Of a stretch of 64,000 nucleotides of DNA, positions 1-10,455 are shown piece by piece. Made by a program: the position numbers and the translations under genes. This stretch comes from Gari tellinella (lineage: Eukaryota; Mollusca; Bivalvia; Cardiida; Psammobiidae), in NCBI GenBank assembly GCA_922989275.2, contig OV277857.1, positions 81,275,321-81,339,320 of the forward strand. Direction: 5' to 3'. The first letter of the stretch is position 1, and each line of letters opens with the position of its first letter. Below the pieces are notes generated by a model. The model made no database searches. It saw only the letters and a program-made list of their open reading frames with translations, and was not told the origin of the DNA.

Positions 1-230
1 CGGTTCAACAGGCTGTCATGTGAAATTAACCTATTTATGCCTGGATATTGCAATGAACTCTCCCTATGAGTTTTCTGGAATATCCCACTATAGATATACA
101 AGGGTGATCTTAAGATATTACAATGTTTGTCCATACAACAGATATTTTCATGCAAAATTGTAAACAGTGCAGACTCTGATGAGACACCGCACTCTGTTTC
201 ATCAAGGTCTACACTGTTTGCGTATGCGTA

Positions 231-476
231 CAGTGGAGAATCTGTTATTCTTTCCCGTTTAAACGCAAACGTACGCAAACGCAAAGCACTAAAACGTATA
301 AAAGAACAACTTTTGGACAATTATGATATTTCATATTTATCTTGGTGGCAAACAGTTTGGAGCCTGATCAGACGCCGGTTTATCCGGCGTCTGATCTGGC
401 TCCAAACTGTTTGTAAAAGAAAAACTAGTTTTAGCGTAAACGCGTTTATCGGGAAAGAATAACACATTCTCCACTG
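231..476. mobile_element. MITE family A copy, TA target site
   Basis: Family A is about 246 bp. It begins CAGTGGAGAATCTGTTATTC and ends with the reverse complement, flanked by TA on both sides, as in Tc1/mariner-type non-autonomous elements. The centre is the H1 hairpin, about 65 bp, with arms opening CAAACAGTTTGGAGCC and tip GCCGG. Beside it lie GCGTTTGCGTACGTTTGCG-type direct repeats. Short ORFs across it are repeat artefacts. This copy is in reverse orientation relative to the copy at 24997. Confidence 0.85.
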
Positions 477-889
477 TACTGCTTAAGGGTTAAAACAGAA
501 CGCAGTAAAGTATTTTAAAGCCGTTTTTCGCATTACTGCTGTTCTGTATTAAGCATCCACTTATGTTGAAATACGATCTATATTATAAATCGTCGCTCAG
601 ATCAAGCATGACTGTATCTACCTTTTCACGTGTGGCATTTACGTTTACAGCTAATATAACAGCATTCGCTGTTGGACACTAAACGTAACACTTTATTGAA
701 CGTATTTCATTCTGCAGATAAAAAGCACCGTGTTTTTTTTTCGATACATCAATTTTCAGTTTTATAAAGCAAACACACTGGTTATTAGAGAATCTGCGTT
801 GGCTGGCCTTATCCAAACACTTGCGGTGTGTTTATAGTCGACATCAGCATGTTAACGAGGGTGGGTTGGTCAGATTCCGGGTTGGTTTA

Positions 890-1159
890 CAGTGGAGAAG
901 ACGTTCTTCATTCCAAATAAACGCGTTTATGCTCAAACTTTTTTTTCCATTGCAAACAGTTTGAAGCCTGATCAGACGCCGGGTAACCCGGCGTCTGATC
1001 AGGCTGCAAACTATTTGTCACTCAGATAAAAAGGACAGTTGGAAATTAACAGAAATTGCCTCTTTTTTTTTCTTTTTTTTTTTTTTTTTTTACATATAAG
1101 TGCATTGTGTTTGTGTTTCGTTTTAGTTTAAACGGGGAAGAATAACGTCTTCTCCACTG
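890..1159. mobile_element. MITE family A copy with poly-T expansion
   Basis: Ends TACAGTGGAGAAG and CTTCTCCACTGTA with the H1 hairpin at about 954-1018. A run of roughly 20 T around 1066-1090 makes it longer than the family length. Confidence 0.8.
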
Positions 1160-1919
1160 TAACAGTCATATATGGGACGACTAACCAAGGCGGTCTTCTT
1201 ATCTCGTGTGGCGAATTAACTAATGATTGATTATGTATACCCATTTCGCGTTAGGCAAATGAGATGCAAAGAAGTCTAGCCGAACTGAATTAATTTCTAA
1301 ACTTATAGTCATTGACGTCATTCGCTCAAATTGCCCAGCATTAGGAGAGCCAGCGCCTGTGTTTGTTCTCGGATTTACAATACGTGTTGCGGCTGTGAAA
1401 TAGATTCACATCAGGACGGGGCGAGTGACATACAGGCCGCTAGGAGGCTTTTTATTCAGATCACAAAATCTGAGTGTACTTGACTTATTAGCAAAAGGAC
1501 AAAAGTGACAAGATTGTTTGTGTAAAAGGATTTAATGGTCAGGCGCATACATAACTAGTGGTTTTAAATGAAGGATTTTGTTTTATTATTAGGGGGATAA
1601 ACAAACTCAATAGAGTGTGGGTAGAGTGCTCAAACAGATTTAACATGGGTTAAAACTGAGATAACTGAAAGGTGAAAACGGAATGATTATTTAAATAGAG
1701 CAAGAGTGTCAACCATTCTTCTTGTTGAGTGTCAATCGTTCTTCGTGTTTTCATATACAACTGTGTGCATTGGTTGATAGTCATAGGCTATCATAGGATG
1801 AATCAAATAATAAATGCATGGTGTTCGTAAAGTGTTGTGTGTAGTTGTGTTAAATAGGTTTTAAAGATAACTACATGTATTCTAATACTGGAACGTATTC
1901 GAAAATGTAATATGGAAGG
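1160..1919 (+). other. Upstream region of the 1920-2657 gene
   Basis: About 760 bp without a recognised repeat family. It contains a CRE-like TTGACGTCATTC at about 1311-1322 and several G/C-richer patches (1330-1450). The promoter and 5' UTR of the downstream gene probably lie here. I cannot fix a transcription start and see no coding exon. Confidence 0.35.
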
Positions 1920-2657
1920 ATGACGATTCCGGATTCCTTCAAGTTAAGCCTGGAGGCTATTCCCACAGGTCGTGGTGATGCACCACCTCCTGTTAACAAT
2001 GCCTGTGTTCCTGATCAGTTCAACAAACTGGACGCTGGCGCCATAGAAAAGACACGGGTACTGAATGCACTGTTGGCACTTAAACTGAAAGTCCAAGAAA
2101 AAGTTCTGATGAAGTACAAGTCAGCCGCTGAACGGTCATATCTACGAGAAAAAGACAAAGTGAAGAATGACCTGAAGAACATAGGTAGAAAGCTGCCGAA
2201 CTATTCAGACATACCGAACCTAGAGGCAAAAATTAAAAGGTTAAGAAAGAGAAAGAAAACTAATAACGGACCTGTGCATAATTGTGTCACGACGACGAAA
2301 GCCGAGGGAATTAAAGGCATATCAGCTGAAAGGGACGACAGGCCATTCTGTGATAGGTTCTTCCATCATCATATACCGACGAAGGCAAAAATGTACAAGA
2401 ACATATTGCCCTCGGTAAATGAAGGTTTCAAGATGTTAGACTTTAGGCCGCGGCCAAGAAACCTACCGTTGTTAGTGCCCCATCAGACTCATGTTACAGA
2501 AAGTAAAGAGCCAAGGGTTACGGTGGACATTTTACAAATAGAACATAGGGAAACGAGTCGTGGTAAAGTGATACCACCAATACACGCGCTAGATGACAAC
2601 TTCATGGCGACCAAATCATACCTGAGAGACGAAGATGATGATTGTAAAACAGTCTGA
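1920..2657 (+). CDS. Hypothetical basic protein, 245 aa, single exon
   Basis: I do not recognise this protein. It opens at ATG 1920 with a favourable A at -3 and closes with TGA at 2655-2657. Unlike nearby ORFs it lies outside any repeat, is GC-richer than its flanks and has ordinary codon use, so it looks genuinely coding. Residues 41-88 are a charged, probably helical stretch. Residues 104-113 are a cluster of Lys/Arg that could serve as a nuclear localisation signal. Residues 140-185 hold a distinctive block with Cys144, a His triplet (149-151) and an RPRPR motif. The tail is acidic. There is no signal peptide or membrane segment. A family B MITE begins 26 bp after the stop, so the 3' UTR is largely transposon. 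It could instead be the last exon of a longer gene, but no strong acceptor precedes the ATG. Function is unknown. Confidence 0.65.
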   Translation: MTIPDSFKLSLEAIPTGRGDAPPPVNNACVPDQFNKLDAGAIEKTRVLNALLALKLKVQEKVLMKYKSAAERSYLREKDKVKNDLKNIGRKLPNYSDIPNLEAKIKRLRKRKKTNNGPVHNCVTTTKAEGIKGISAERDDRPFCDRFFHHHIPTKAKMYKNILPSVNEGFKMLDFRPRPRNLPLLVPHQTHVTESKEPRVTVDILQIEHRETSRGKVIPPIHALDDNFMATKSYLRDEDDDCKTV

Positions 2658-2682
2658 AACATTGTTTATCATTGTACTTGGG

Positions 2683-2932
2683 TTAACCCCTTTCACTCTC
2701 GATGACGTCATAAAGCGCATTGCAAGCAGTTTTTATCCTGATCAGACGCCGCGCCACGCGGCGTCTGGTCAGGATCAAAACTGTTTGCCACTTGTTTTGA
2801 AATTACGTCAGTTATACTGCTTTAGATTTTAACTTTAAAAAGAGAATGCAGACAACAATAATGAAGCAGACGACAATATGGCAGAGAAAGGGTAAAAACT
2901 CACGATAAATTTGATCAGTAAAAAGGGTTTAG
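2683..2932. mobile_element. MITE family B copy, TTAA target site
   Basis: Family B begins TTAACCCTTTCACTC and ends AAAGGGTTAA or a close variant, so the duplicated target is TTAA, as for piggyBac-like elements. Inside is an H1 hairpin in which the arm reads TTTGGATCC, followed by CACTCGTATC and GAAGCAGACGACAA blocks. Here the tip is GCCGCGCCACGCGGC. It lies just past the stop of the 1920-2657 gene. Confidence 0.75.
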
Positions 2933-2965
2933 CGGCCACTTCTTGAACGAACAAGCATGGTCTCT

Positions 2966-3180
2966 TTAGCTCTTTCACTGCCAATAGCGCCTAATGGCGT
3001 CTATGCAAACAGTTTGGACCCTGGTCAGACACCGTTTTACGCGGTGTCTGATCAGGATCCAAACTGTTTGACACTCGTATCAATATTTCTTCAGTTAAAA
3101 TTTCCTAAATCTAACTTGAAAAAAATATTAAAACGATAATTATATGAATGATGGCGATATTTTTGGCGTTGAGAGGGTAA
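2966..3180. mobile_element. MITE family B copy
   Basis: Starts TAGCTCTTTCACTGCC and ends GTTGAGAGGGTAAAGG, with an H1 hairpin at about 3005-3070. TTAA is eroded on both sides. It follows the previous B copy almost directly. Confidence 0.65.
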
Positions 3181-3304
3181 AGGCCAAAGCAAACGATAAA
3201 ACTTGACGTTGGAAGTGTTAAAACAGGCCAATGCTGGATTTCAAGAGCGTTTTGCTTCATTTTTCCATGCATTCAGCTGCATGCCAGCATCCTGTTTCCT
3301 TTTG

Positions 3305-3480
3305 AATGGTCGCTTAACTCCTCAACCGCCACATGCGACTAAACTCGACTTTGCACACAGTTTGGACCCTGATCAGACGTCGCATAACTCGTCGTCTAAT
3401 AATAATAATAAATCTTCAATGGCGTCCCTCAATTATGATCGGGATCTAAGCTGTTTGACTATTGTATCTATACAATTTTA
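3305..3480. mobile_element. Degenerate family B copy with TAA microsatellite
   Basis: Starts near TTAACTCCTCAACCGCC. The H1 left arm runs to GTCGCATAACTCGTCG at about 3384, then a (TAA)n microsatellite interrupts the right arm. Confidence 0.5.
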
Positions 3481-3512
3481 GTCAATGTGATTTAACCGGT
3501 GATTTGAAATCA

Positions 3513-3726
3513 TTAACCCTTAGCCTGCCATTCACGAATATAGCTCCATATGCAAACAGCTTGGATCCGGATGAGACGCCGAGTAACTCGGCGTCTCATC
3601 CGGATCCAAGCTGTTTGACACTCGGACAACATTTTCAGCAATTTTGAGCAACTTTGAAGCACTTTGAAACTTGAAGCAGACGAGAAATATAGTAGAGGAC
3701 AATTTATTTGGCGGGCTAAGGGTTAA
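3513..3726. mobile_element. MITE subfamily B2, intact copy
   Basis: 214 bp including both TTAA duplications. Ends are CCCTTAGCCTGCC and GGCGGGCTAAGGG. The H1 hairpin is perfect, with tip GCCGAGTAACTCGGC and BamHI-like GGATCC in both arms. A copy of the same 214 bp length lies at 53771-53984. Confidence 0.9.
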
Positions 3727-3824
3727 TTGTTTAAACGCAGTGTCTGCTCTGGATCCAATTGTTTGCAATGTCAACGAATGTCACCTTTACGATGAAAGGG
3801 TTAATATTGTTTTAGTCTTGAATT

Positions 3825-4172
3825 ACAGTGCTCCCCGCCACATCTCTCTGAAAAACGATTCCCCCAAAACAACAACGATTGCAGCTGTTCCCCAAACACG
3901 ACAAATATTCCAACCTTTTCATGGCTGTAATATCGTCTGCTTAAATTGTCGTCGGCTGTTTTTCTCAAAGTCACATATTGGACATTTTGACAGAAAAAAA
4001 TGACGAGTGACAAACAGCTTGAATCCAGATCAGACGCCGCGCTATGTGGCGTCTGATCTGTATTCAAGCTGTTTGCAAATGTAAGCAACTTTTCCTCCCT
4101 ATAACAACTCCCTCCGAACAACACACACATCTTTTTCTCCCATTTGGATGTCGTTGTAGAGATTGGACACTG
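3825..4172. mobile_element. MITE family I copy, TA target site
   Basis: Ends TACAGTGCTCCC and GATTGGACACTGTA, with an H1 hairpin near the 3' end (about 4010-4077, arms CAAACAGCTTGAATCC). Compare the copy at 12718-13046, whose ends are related to TACAACGACNNCC. The hairpin here sits in an element with ends unrelated to A or B. Confidence 0.7.
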
Positions 4173-4198
4173 TACTACTGGACTACTATTCTGTCCCG

Positions 4199-4451
4199 TT
4201 CAACCCTTTCCCATATGGGAGCGACTTTTAGCACAGGCATTTTATTCATCCGCTGAAGAAAATAGTTCCAAATTATACCGTAATGAATATGTGTCATATT
4301 TAATACTTTCCTTATTCTAGCAGGTAATAGCTTAAAGCAGGCTGAAAGTAAAGCAGAATGCGCCTTAGGGCGCATTCTGCTTTACTTTCAACCTGCTTGA
4401 AGTAGTCACATATCTTCAATACTAGAAATAGGCTATCAGGTAAAGGGTTAA
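4199..4451. mobile_element. MITE family C copy, TTAA target site
   Basis: Family C is about 252 bp, flanked by TTAA, with CCCTTTACCCCATAG-type ends. Its centre is the H2 hairpin (arms CTTAAAGCAGGTTGAAAGTA then AAGCAGAATGCGCC). Next to it lie GAAGAAAATAGTTCCAA and CTAGAAATAGGCTATC blocks. Here the left end has drifted to TTCAACCCTTTCCC. Confidence 0.75.
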
Positions 4452-5192
4452 ATGAAACGCAAACGCGGTGAAATAAAACGTTGAAAATTACTGCCTTTTA
4501 AACATTTTGAAAGGTTATTTAAAGTGACAAGAGTTTGGTGCCTGATTAGACACAGGGTCACTCGGCGTCTGATCAGGCTCCACACTGTTCGCATTCGATA
4601 TGAATGTTTTAGCAAAATTTGAAAACGCGTAAGAATAACAATTTCTCAACTGTACTATAGGTTAGAATCATGTGTTAGAGCTTTAACAATCTGTGATATA
4701 ATTATACATGTAATTCAGGCCATCACCCATCCCACCCCACCATTACCCCACCCAACACTGTTAAATTATTTTCACGATATAAATATTTGATTTTTGTTGA
4801 CTGCGATTTTGTTTCAATCGCCAAATGATATCAATACATTTGTGCATTTTCTTGCTTTAGAAAATGTAAATGTCGCATTCTACCATCACATACCATTAAA
4901 AGTTAACTTGAACATTGTAAATATTCGGTTTACCTGATGCATAAGTGGGTCTATTGTTTCCTCTAGAGGCTGTTTGTCTCATTGTTGATGTGAGTTAGCC
5001 TTTTTCTTCGTGAAACTTCAACTGAGCAATTCACATTTTCTAAATAATCTGTCCCATTTTTTATGGTTTCAATCTTTGAAACCATCCATAGTCAGCGTCA
5101 AGTTTAAGAACAAATCAATTAATTTTGAGAACTGTATTAGAACTTTTGGTGAATAAAAATTACATTCTGAAGTAAATATGATGATCACACAA
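4452..5192. other. Decayed hairpin plus unassigned sequence
   Basis: A decayed family A/H1 remnant lies at about 4480-4655 (GCCTGATTAGACAC...GTCTGATCAGGCTCC). From 4680 to 5192 I see AT-rich sequence with no gene and no recognised repeat. Confidence 0.4.
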
Positions 5193-5351
5193 TTAGTAGA
5201 ATCCACTTTCACTTTCTTTTGTGTACGAATAATTTCGGGACAAGGAAAGTGGCATGCTACTTTGAACTGCGGCGGTACCGAGGGTGTCGCCGTGGTCGAT
5301 TCCGCAACTGTTGAAAAAGCTTCCTTGAGATTGTTTAATGGCATTTGAAAG
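5193..5351 (-). CDS. Possible terminal exon, 52 residues
   Basis: On the minus strand an acceptor-like CTATACATACAG precedes a 159 nt open frame ending in TAA. The predicted tail is Ser/Thr/Asn/Tyr-rich, starts LSNAIKQSQG and ends KESESGFY. Base composition is markedly GC-richer than the flanks, which is why I list it. I found no partner exon upstream (above 5351) that joins it, and I do not recognise the sequence. It may be the C-terminal exon of an otherwise unseen gene or a chance ORF. Confidence 0.25.
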   Translation of the reverse strand, partial: LSNAIKQSQGSFFNSCGIDHGDTLGTAAVQSSMPLSLSRNYSYTKESESGFY

Positions 5352-5514
5352 CTGTATGTATAGAAACATGCAATCCCCACATGTGCTTGAAAAAATATTT
5401 ACGCGTTTCATGAAATCAATTACAAAAAAGGGTTAAGGCCAAGTCCGGTTTTCAGACTCTTTTAAACAGTATTATTCAATGTTTTAAGTTCTCTTTATAC
5501 CGGTATATAATATA

Positions 5515-5771
5515 CAGTGGAGAATCTGTTATTCTTTCCCAATAAACGCGTTTACGCTAAAACTATTATTTGCAGTGCAAACAGTTTGGAGCCAGATCAG
5601 ACGCCGGGTAACCCGGCGTCTGATCAGGCTCCAAACTGTTTGCCACCAAGATAAACATGAAATATCAGAATTGTCCAAAAGTTGTTCTTTTCTACGTTTT
5701 AGCGCTTTTGCGTTTGCGTACGTTTGCGTACGTTTGCGTTTAAACGGGAAAGAATAACAGATTCTCCACTG
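5515..5771. mobile_element. MITE family A copy
   Basis: Full copy between TATA and TACATA. The H1 arms have the subfamily A:A mismatch (GCCAGATCAG opposite CTGATCAGGC). One extra GTTTGCGTAC repeat lies near the right end. Confidence 0.88.
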
Positions 5772-5935
5772 TACATACCTCTGTATTTCAGCTTGAAACC
5801 ATAATCATTGCTCTCAAGTACTTTGATTGACTTTGCATGGTTGTTTTTATCAATGTATTGCAATATGACAAACCGTAAATGGAGACACTTGAGTAGGAGC
5901 CATCTGATCTTGGTCTTCCCGGTTTGCATAGTTCA

Positions 5936-6003
5936 GGTGTACTCTTCACATGTATACTGTTTGCAAAGGATGCATAAATGCGTGTCAAAGGCTCAAAGGG
6001 TTA
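5936..6003. mobile_element. MITE family F fragment
   Basis: Right-end fragment with GTGTACTCTTCACATGTATA, TGTTTGCAAAGGATGCATAA and a final AAAGGGTTAA, matching the outer part of full F copies at 47781 and 60386. Confidence 0.5.
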
Positions 6004-6094
6004 AGCAGCTAGCAGCTTAATACGGGGTAAAAGTAATACAGAAAGCTCCTAGATGTATATAGGAATCGCTTAAGTTGAACTTACTTTTATTGTT

Positions 6095-6238
6095 ACAGTG
6101 TAATCTCATTATTTTGAAATAGCTTTATAAGTCGTACAAAACCGTATTTCAAGGTTAAAACGTGGCTCAGCCACGTTTAAACTTTGAAATACGGATAAGC
6201 TCGACTTAATTTGAGTTCGAGATATTGATGTTCGACTG
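6095..6238. mobile_element. TA-flanked palindromic MITE, CAGTCGAAC-type
   Basis: The right end TTCGACTGTA and the central palindrome AACGTGGCTCAGCCACGTTT match the copy at 18812-19004. The left end (TACAGTGTAATCTC) is drifted. Confidence 0.55.
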
Positions 6239-6279
6239 TATTATTTTGTTATATTTTGTGACATGGACATGGCAAGCTA

Positions 6280-6531
6280 CAGTGGAGAATCTGTTATTCT
6301 TTCCCAATACATGTAAACGCGTTTACGCTAAAACTATTATTTGCAGTGCAAACAGTTTGGAGCCTGATCAGACGCCGGGTAACCCGGCGTCTGATCAGGC
6401 TCCAAACTGTTTGCCACCAAGATAATAAAGAATTATCAGAATTGTCCAAAAGTTGTTCTTTTCTACGTTTTAGTGCTTTGCGTTTGCGTACGTTTGCGTT
6501 TAAACGGGAAAGAATAACAGATTCCCCACTG
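6280..6531. mobile_element. MITE family A copy with a perfect hairpin
   Basis: Full copy. Here the two H1 arms pair without the A:A mismatch seen in most copies (both sides GCCTGATCAG). Confidence 0.88.
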
Positions 6532-6700
6532 TATAGAATGGCTGCTATCCTACTGTGCATTGCACTGATCTCAGTGATGTGTCTTACCAGAAACAGGCTT
6601 TTGTGTTACGGGTTAATCATGTTAGTGGACGCTTAACTCAAGTTTGTCTGGGCATTTGCAGCCTGGTCAGTTTGAACATATCTTGTTGATGCGAGTCAAC

Positions 6701-6790
6701 AACTCCATTGTAGCCAAGTGGTAAGGATGCACTCCTATACACTCAAACAGGTTCGTGTTCGATTCCCATCTGGGTTGCTTAGAACATTAG
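6701..6790 (+). repeat. tRNA-like sequence, probable SINE head
   Basis: An A-box-like TAGCCAAGTGGTAAGGA and a B-box-like GTGTTCGATTCCC stand about 40 bp apart, as in a tRNA gene. D and T stems pair poorly and no clean acceptor stem forms, so a tRNA-derived SINE head or tRNA pseudogene is more likely than a working tRNA. Confidence 0.45.
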
Positions 6791-6900
6791 TGAGAACTAA
6801 ACAACTAAATACATATTTCCGAAATAAACTACTGTAGATCCATATACGCATTCACGGTGACAAAATTAAAAGTTTAAAGTACTATTCAAACAATTGGTTA

Positions 6901-7146
6901 CAGTGGAGAATCTGTTATTCTTTCCCGTTTAAACGCAAACGTACGCAAACGCAAAGCACTAAAACGTAGAAAAGAACAACTTTTGGACAATTATGATAAT
7001 TCTTGTTTATCTTGGTGGCAAACAGTTCGGAGCCTGATCAGACGCCGGGTTACCCGGCGTCTGATCTGGCTCCAAACTGTTTGCACGGCAAATAATAGTT
7101 TTAGCGTAAACGCGTTTATTGGGAAAGAATAACAGATTCTCCACTG
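6901..7146. mobile_element. MITE family A copy, reverse orientation
   Basis: Begins CAGTGGAGAATCTG with the GTTTAAACGCAAACG block first, so it is inverted relative to the copy at 6280. The H1 hairpin is at about 7018-7084. Confidence 0.88.
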
Positions 7147-7186
7147 TACCAGCAGAGGTTGTCACAAGAAAAAAGAGTCCAATTGT

Positions 7187-7300
7187 ACAGTTGAGAAGAC
7201 GTTTTCCTTCACCAATACGCGCGTTTATGCTAAACCCTATGTCCATTGCAAACCCGGCGTCTGGTCAGGTTCCAAACTGTTAGCCACTTATCAAAAAACA
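7187..7300. mobile_element. Truncated family A fragment
   Basis: Left end TACAGTTGAGAAGACG, the ACGCGCGTTTATGC block and then only the right half of H1 (GGCGTCTGGTCAGGTTCC). Confidence 0.5.
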
Positions 7301-8551
7301 TTCACCACAGTGGTTATAAAGTGGCCATTTTCTACATTTAGTTGCGATGTGTCTGCGTTCATATAGTTTCGTTAAAACACACTGTAAATTCAAGTGTTAA
7401 AAACTAGAACACGTATTGAACGCAATAATGCAACAGATATTGAACGCGTCCAAACGCGTCATTGTGTTCAATTGGTGTTCTGATATTTAACGCTAGGTGT
7501 TCAACATAGTGTTCAAATATTAACGCATCCCGTTCAAAATTGTTCAAATTGAACACCATGTGTTCAAAATTGAACGCATTTTGGTGTTCTATTTATAAAC
7601 GTGTGACGCGTTCAAAATCGATGCAACAGATATTGAACATGTAGAACGTGTTCAAAGGAATTGTGTTAAGTTTTAGAACATTGTTTGAACACACATATGT
7701 TTAAATTTGAACACCCTGGCATTCTCGTTTGAACACATGCTACTTCAAGTTTGAACGATTGGTGTTCAATCATTTAGAACACTATTTGAACAAACGTGTT
7801 TAAATTTGAACATCCTGACATTCGCATTTTGAACACATGTTTGCAAACGTTTGAACAGATATTGTTAAAGTATTGAATGTGCAATTTAAAGCAACTTTTA
7901 AGCTTGAAAGTGCCTGCCTTCTACTTCCGATGACGTTTCCTTAATGCAGATTAAATAGTTCCCTGCCTTTCAGCATACGGCCGTAAGAAACTAATTTGGA
8001 AAAAGAGTAGTTGTTTTATTGACCTTTATTTAACATCTTTATTTTTCACAACTTAGAGTAGATTTCTTTACAAAGTTGATATTGTACATTTTTATCATCA
8101 ACACAATTTAATAATGACTTCCTTAAAGTTTGTGCACTGCAGATTTTATCAGCAGGCTAAGCGCTTCTATAGCGTTTAAGTTAAGTCTAGGTTTGCTCAA
8201 ACCTGACCAATCAAAGGCTTGAGAACAATTTCAGACTCAACTCAAACGCTTTATAAGCAAGGACCCTGAACTTTTTCAATTTTCAGAAGATTTCAACTTC
8301 AAGATATTGTAAAATGTACACGCATAAGGGACTCATACGTTTTCACTGGGAATTGGTGTGATTCTAAAGTTAACACTGAAAATGCCTATACGTATTGCAC
8401 ATTTCAATTAAAAGTCATGACACTTTTTCAGTCACTCTTGTAACATGTCAAAATATTGAATGCATCAGCACCACATGTATACGTGCATTGGCGACACCCA
8501 GTGACACACTGATTTAGAAATTCTCTTCAGTTTATATGGTTTTCAGCTTAA

Positions 8552-8752
8552 TTAATTGTTGTGTTCCTTTGACAGTTTTTCGAATACAGGTCTGATAGTT
8601 TCCAGAAAGAATTTGAACTTTTTGGAGGACTCCTTGGCAAATCTTTCCTCCATTACCAACTGTTGTAGTAGACCAAGGAACATGGTATATGCCTTGAGGT
8701 AGTCTAGATCAAATATGTAGTACACAGCCACCAGCTGCAACATTTTCAACAT
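8552..8752 (-). pseudogene. Coding-like C-terminal fragment, unknown family
   Basis: A 66-residue ORF with a hydrophobic helical start (LQLVAVYYIFDLDYL) and a basic, Phe-rich end (KKFKFFLETIRPVFEKL) that looks like a true protein C-terminus. Upstream on the same strand (about 8755-8890) another frame reads ASVIFNDEARQTAAFIT but is broken by stops. I therefore read the whole as a decayed gene, perhaps the transposase or a passenger of the surrounding element. It could also be the last exon of a host gene. I do not recognise the family. Confidence 0.3.
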
Positions 8753-8899
8753 TGATCATTTTCCGTAGCACTTTATAGTCACCTCATCGCGCAGTAATGA
8801 AAGCTGCTGTTTGGCGTGCTTCGTCGTTGAATATCACCGAGGCTGGTGGCGATCCTTCCTAAGTCTTCAACATTTTGGAGATCTCGTCCACAGGGATAG

Positions 8900-9990
8900 C
8901 CTACAGTAAAAAGGCTGGATCAGGCCAAACATTTTATTCTCTGTTGCTTGATTTTTGCTTTAACCGATTAGCTTTTACTGTATTATGTAGAAAATGTTCT
9001 CTTTTTTCAAAAAGAATTAAGACAAATTTGAACATGTCATTTTATGCTTCGTTCTTAAAAATAATTTGTTTCCTGTAACCTGACTGCCCTTGCGTTTCTA
9101 CCCCTGGCCTGATTTTTTTGTGTGCTAAATTCATAAATGCACACCAAGCAAGATATGTGTGTGAAACACAATGCCTGCTGATGTGACCACTTCAAAATGA
9201 CATTGACCTTTGCCTGACAAGACTAAGGTTGTACCGAGCTCAAGAATTTCTACAGGGGAGTACACATGTCAATCATGAAACCTCTATCACATGTAGTTTT
9301 AAATACCTAAGGTTAAATTTAGCATATTTTGTAATTTACATGACCTCTAAATGGCCTAGACCTTTGTCTGACATGACCAAAGTTGATTTCAGTTCGAATG
9401 CCAAATATTAAGTATCTATCACATGTACATGTAGTTTCAAAGTTATGACGAAGCTTAAATTTGTCATATTTGATCTCTTAATGACATTGAAAGTTGTCAC
9501 GGATATCCACTGACCCTATATATGTTGACCATCTTGTAGGAGCCATTCTTAGACCTCATCTGTGAAACATTTGTGTTTAAATTTAACATGTTTGAGAATA
9601 TAGTACTTACATTGTGAACCATAACAGCTTAGTTCCTCAGATGAGATGATGCTGCCCCTGCCAATACATGTCATACTTTGTCTCACTTTCGATGTACCCA
9701 TATGCTTCCGTTGCTGTTGGATCAATAGTATGTGATTCCTGCACAAATGGATAATAATAATTATAATAAATTTAATAATAATAATATAGCTGATAAAGTC
9801 ATTATTTAACGAGAGAGCTAATTTGATAAAGATAAATCTTCAATGAGGCCCTCAACACATATACAAGTACATTTCATATAAAACATGAAATTAACAACAA
9901 AACAATACTGACTAGTTTGAGCAATTTTCAAGAAAAATAGTATATTCAATATTATTAACCATTTGAAATAGTAAACCTATTAATTGAATT
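8900..9990. repeat. Low-complexity and degenerate repeat region
   Basis: Repeated blocks of the TGACCTTTGCCTGACA type (about 9205, 9360) and CTATCACATGTA (9280, 9415) suggest an old internal repeat. An AAT-rich microsatellite lies at about 9749-9785. No gene seen. Confidence 0.35.
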
Positions 9991-9999
9991 TTTGTCCTA

Positions 10000-10180
10000 T
10001 GTTAACAGTGAAGACCAAGATCACAGGACAACTAATTCAGTCATCTGATCAGGGTCTGCATCGTCTGTCATTTTACAATATATTTACAAAAGATAGCCCC
10101 TTAATACATCTAGTAAAAGATGGCCTAGACTAAATTGGAAACTGTAATTGTCCATTTGAAGTTTCAAGGGGGACGTCACA
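10000..10180. mobile_element. Degenerate family F copy
   Basis: Contains TGATCAGGGTCTGCAT, GTCATTTTACAATATATT and TGTCCATTTGAAGTTTCA, the F-family order, without a paired left hairpin arm. Confidence 0.5.
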
Positions 10181-10379
10181 GTATCATTCTTTGACGCCAA
10201 TTTGAATGTAAAATTTCTTATGGTCTTCTCTTAGGTAATATGTGGGTTATAAAGCTCATCTAGGTCTATGACAAAAGGGCATACATGTCATTGTGAATTT
10301 ATGACATAATAATCTACCTTCAAGAGTCAAGGAGATCAACACATGAAAACATAACAAAAAAGGTATGACCTGATATATC

Positions 10380-10455
10380 ATTTGAAAACAGTTTGAAGCC
10401 CATTTTGACGCTGCGTAACTCGGCGTCTGAATATGCTCCATACGGTGTAACTGCC
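10380..10455. repeat. Eroded H1 hairpin
   Basis: AAACAGTTTGAAGCCCATTT and GGCGTCTGAATATGCTCC are the two arms of an old H1 cassette, with several mismatches. Confidence 0.45.

Noticed and set aside
127..462. 111-codon ORF
   Set aside because: It lies across a family A MITE. The same translated strings (e.g. VWSLIRRRVTRRLIRLQTVC) recur in every A copy because the H1 palindrome is stop-free on both strands.
4175..4375. Recurring ORFs with CFKLLPAR or ECALRRILLYFQPAL strings
   Set aside because: They are readings through the H2 hairpin of families C and D, repeated wherever those elements occur.
6701..6790. Functional tRNA gene
   Set aside because: A and B boxes are present but D, T and acceptor stems do not pair well enough.
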